Part shown: positions 7,490 to 8,629 of the stretch, piece after piece | Position numbering within the stretch: the first letter of the stretch is position 1 | How the letters are laid out: every line of letters begins with the position of its first letter | Source of the DNA: Alphaproteobacteria bacterium | GTDB taxonomy: Bacteria > Pseudomonadota > Alphaproteobacteria > Rhizobiales > Hyphomicrobiaceae | Assembly (NCBI GenBank): GCA_022600335.1 | Contig: JAHZKN010000183.1 | Location: 1-8,629, forward strand | Direction of reading: 5' to 3' | DNA length: 8,629 nt | Made by a program: the position numbers and the translations under genes | The notes under the pieces: generated by a model | Told to the model about the DNA's origin: nothing | Seen by the model: the letters and a program-made list of their open reading frames with translations, nothing else | Databases searched by the model: none

Positions 7490-7494
7490 GGAGG
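7490..7494 (+). promoter_or_regulatory. Strong Shine-Dalgarno fixing the start at 7503
   Basis: GGAGG lies eight bases before the ATG at 7503. The same frame is open to an ATG at 7428, but that one lies within the promoter and lacks a ribosome-binding site. The start at 7503 also places the signal peptide directly at the N-terminus. Confidence 0.8.
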
Positions 7495-7502
7495 ATGGAT
7501 TT

Positions 7503-7787
7503 ATGAGATATTGCACCAAAGAAAGTGTGTTAACGCTTCTGATATTGGCTGGCGCTGCCATTGCAGCTGGCCTGCACCCTGCCGCGGCGGCTTCATGCAC
7601 AACGAAGGCTGGAAGTGCAACCGGTCTCACGCGCGGCTTTGCTGAATATGAAGCGCTGCTCATCATTCGCCAAACAACAGGCAATTGGCCAATCCAGACG
7701 GATGCGATTTCGAAACCCACCTATCGTTGCCGTCAAGGCAATGTCCTGTGGAGTTGTTTTGCCACCGCCAAAGTTTGCCGAAAGTAG
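7503..7787 (+). CDS. Small secreted four-cysteine protein of unknown function
   Basis: The product is a 94-residue preprotein. Its N-terminus (Lys6 and a hydrophobic core LTLLILAGAAIAAG at about 10-23) ends in a typical signal-peptidase I site, PAAAA before Ser-Cys, at about residue 30. The mature protein has about 64 residues. It contains four Cys (SCTT, YRC, WSC, KVC), enough for two disulfides in the periplasm. Other notable parts are LTRGFAEYEALLIIRQTTGNW and a C-terminal Tyr-Arg-Cys / Trp-Ser-Cys pair. I do not recognise a named family. The gene stands alone between divergent coaD and convergent gyrA, with its own strong promoter and ribosome-binding site. That and the coherent signal-plus-cysteine design make it a real gene rather than an antisense frame. 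Confidence 0.8.
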   Translation: MRYCTKESVLTLLILAGAAIAAGLHPAAAASCTTKAGSATGLTRGFAEYEALLIIRQTTGNWPIQTDAISKPTYRCRQGNVLWSCFATAKVCRK

Positions 7788-7826
7788 AACCGCGCGGCCG
7801 CTCTAACCCGCAAGTGTTGTATGGCG

Positions 7827-7849
7827 TGTGCGATGCACCGCATCGCGCA
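7827..7849. terminator. Strong hairpin between convergent small-protein gene and gyrA
   Basis: TGTGCGATGC-ACC-GCATCGCGCA forms a 10-bp stem with one G-T wobble and a 3-nt loop. It sits in the 73-bp gap where transcription of the small secreted-protein gene (+) and gyrA (-) converge, so a shared bidirectional terminator fits. Neither side has a clear T-run, so it may instead be a 3'-end stabilising hairpin. Confidence 0.45.
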
Positions 7850-7860
7850 ATCTGCGCGCG

Positions 7861-8629
7861 CTAAGGTGCGTCTGGATTGGTTGGCGGCGGCGCATCCCCT
7901 GCAGCTCCATCCGAGCCACCGGGGCTAGCGGACCCATTGTCATCAGTTGCATCATCGTCGGGATCTTCGTCGGGATCTTCGTCGTCCACTTCTGGAATGC
8001 GCTCGACGGAGACGACACGTTCATCCTCACCCGTGCGGAACACGCGCACGCCTTGTGTGTTACGCCCAGCGATGCGCACGTCATGGACAGGACAACGAAT
8101 GAGCTGACCAGCATCCGTTACGAGCATAATCTGATCGCCACTTTCAATTGGGAAAGAAGCAACCAACGGACCATTGCGTTCATTGGTCACCATGGCGGCA
8201 ATCCCTTTGCCGCCGCGACCGGAGGTGCGATATTCGTAAGACGATGAGCGCTTGCCATACCCACGCTCTGAAACTGTCAGGACAAACTGCTCTTTTTCTG
8301 CAAGCTCCGCACTGCGCTCTGCGCTAATCTCTGCGTCTTGGCCGTCATCGCTGTCGCCACCGACATCTATGTCGTCTTCCCCGTCAGCATGCTCTGCACG
8401 TCGCGCCTGTGTCGCCTGCTTAATATACGCCGAACGCTCTGCCGGCGTTGCGTCCACATGGGTGAGGATCGCCATGGAAATGACCTCATCACCCTCGTCC
8501 AGGCGAATGCCTCTGACACCAACAGAGCCGCGCCCTTTAAACAAGCGCACCTCTTCGCCGCTCTGGAAGCGAATGCTTTGTCCTGATGCTGTTGTCAGCA
8601 GCACATCATCATCGGGCGAGTGAATCGCA
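7861..8629 (-). CDS. gyrA: DNA gyrase subunit A, C-terminal part (runs off the window end)
   Basis: These are the last 255 residues of GyrA, covering the final blades of the DNA-wrapping beta-pinwheel domain. The frame is open through the window end, so the cleavage-religation domain with the catalytic Tyr is not visible. Diagnostic segments are DDDVLLTTASGQSIRF, FKGRGSVGVRGI, GYGKRSSSYEYRTSGRGGKG and AGRNTQGVRVFRTG. The GGKG stretch is a blade repeat, not the canonical GyrA-box, which lies further upstream. An acidic insert (DGEDDIDVGGDSDDGQD) separates two blades. The protein ends in an Asp/Glu-rich then Pro/Gly/Ala-rich tail of about 45 residues; in E. coli such an acidic tail modulates DNA wrapping. 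The stop is TAG (7861-7863). Gyrase introduces negative supercoils using ATP. It is upstream of coaD in the same orientation, but the small secreted-protein gene on the opposite strand separates them. Confidence 0.97.
   Translation of the reverse strand, partial: AIHSPDDDVLLTTASGQSIRFQSGEEVRLFKGRGSVGVRGIRLDEGDEVISMAILTHVDATPAERSAYIKQATQARRAEHADGEDDIDVGGDSDDGQDAEISAERSAELAEKEQFVLTVSERGYGKRSSSYEYRTSGRGGKGIAAMVTNERNGPLVASFPIESGDQIMLVTDAGQLIRCPVHDVRIAGRNTQGVRVFRTGEDERVVSVERIPEVDDEDPDEDPDDDATDDNGSASPGGSDGAAGDAPPPTNPDAP
7957..7984. repeat. 12-bp tandem repeat in the acidic tail of gyrA
   Basis: GTCGGGATCTTC occurs twice head to tail (7957-7980), followed by a partial third copy GTCG. On the coding strand it encodes repeated Asp-Glu-Asp-Pro. 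The unit is a multiple of three, so copy-number change would lengthen or shorten the acidic tail without breaking the frame. Confidence 0.7.

Noticed and set aside
7424..7720. 98-residue minus-strand frame antisense to the small secreted protein
   Set aside because: The plus-strand frame has the promoter, Shine-Dalgarno, signal peptide and cysteine pattern; the antisense frame has none of these.
7794..7801. GCGGCCGC (NotI-type 8-bp palindrome) as a cloning-vector junction
   Set aside because: A single such site occurs by chance in GC-rich DNA, and the sequence on both sides is continuous native chromosome.
7803..8114. Frame on the minus strand overlapping the gyrA end, and plus-strand frames within gyrA
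   Set aside because: They overlap the clearly coding GyrA frame, lack family features and are low-complexity shadows of its acidic tail.

Overview
The window is chromosomal DNA of an alphaproteobacterium of moderate GC content. The main evidence is the minus-strand block gyrA – coaD – cyclophilin lipoprotein – cytoplasmic cyclophilin – queA – tgt, an order familiar from alphaproteobacteria. The protein sequences agree, for example the acidic insert in the GyrA C-terminal domain and the exported/cytosolic cyclophilin pair. I cannot name a genus. No mobile element, CRISPR array, phage gene or toxin-antitoxin pair is visible.

Layout. Bases 2-331 (+) hold the C-terminal end of an isoprenylcysteine/phospholipid-type membrane methyltransferase. 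Bases 577-1725 (+) encode a secreted DUF3179 protein whose frame is broken by one in-frame TAA at 1156-1158. Bases 1892-1966 (-) are a tRNA-Lys(TTT) gene with an encoded CCA end and its own promoter. A gap of about 400 bp follows, then a DMT/EamA-family transporter (2369-3298, +), convergent with tgt. From 3322 to 7373 the minus strand carries coaD, two cyclophilins, queA and tgt, transcribed in that order. Bases 7503-7787 (+) encode a small secreted cysteine-containing protein with the best promoter and ribosome-binding site in the window. From 7861 to the window end lies the C-terminal part of gyrA (-).

How the genes work together. Tgt inserts preQ1 base at the wobble position of GUN-anticodon tRNAs. 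QueA then builds the cyclopentane ring precursor (epoxyqueuosine), so this pair covers two consecutive steps of queuosine synthesis. CoaD makes dephospho-CoA. The two cyclophilins appear to be paralogues, one cytoplasmic and one lipid-anchored in the envelope. GyrA is the DNA-cleaving subunit of gyrase.

Most of the window is housekeeping, and I did not find a new multi-gene system. The observations most worth following are: a Tgt that keeps its catalytic residues but has lost three of the four canonical zinc ligands; the single-codon (Lys to stop) interruption of an otherwise intact DUF3179 gene; and the small secreted cysteine protein with its near-consensus promoter. Minor items are a near-perfect 19-bp palindrome upstream of queA and a 12-bp tandem repeat in the acidic tail of gyrA.
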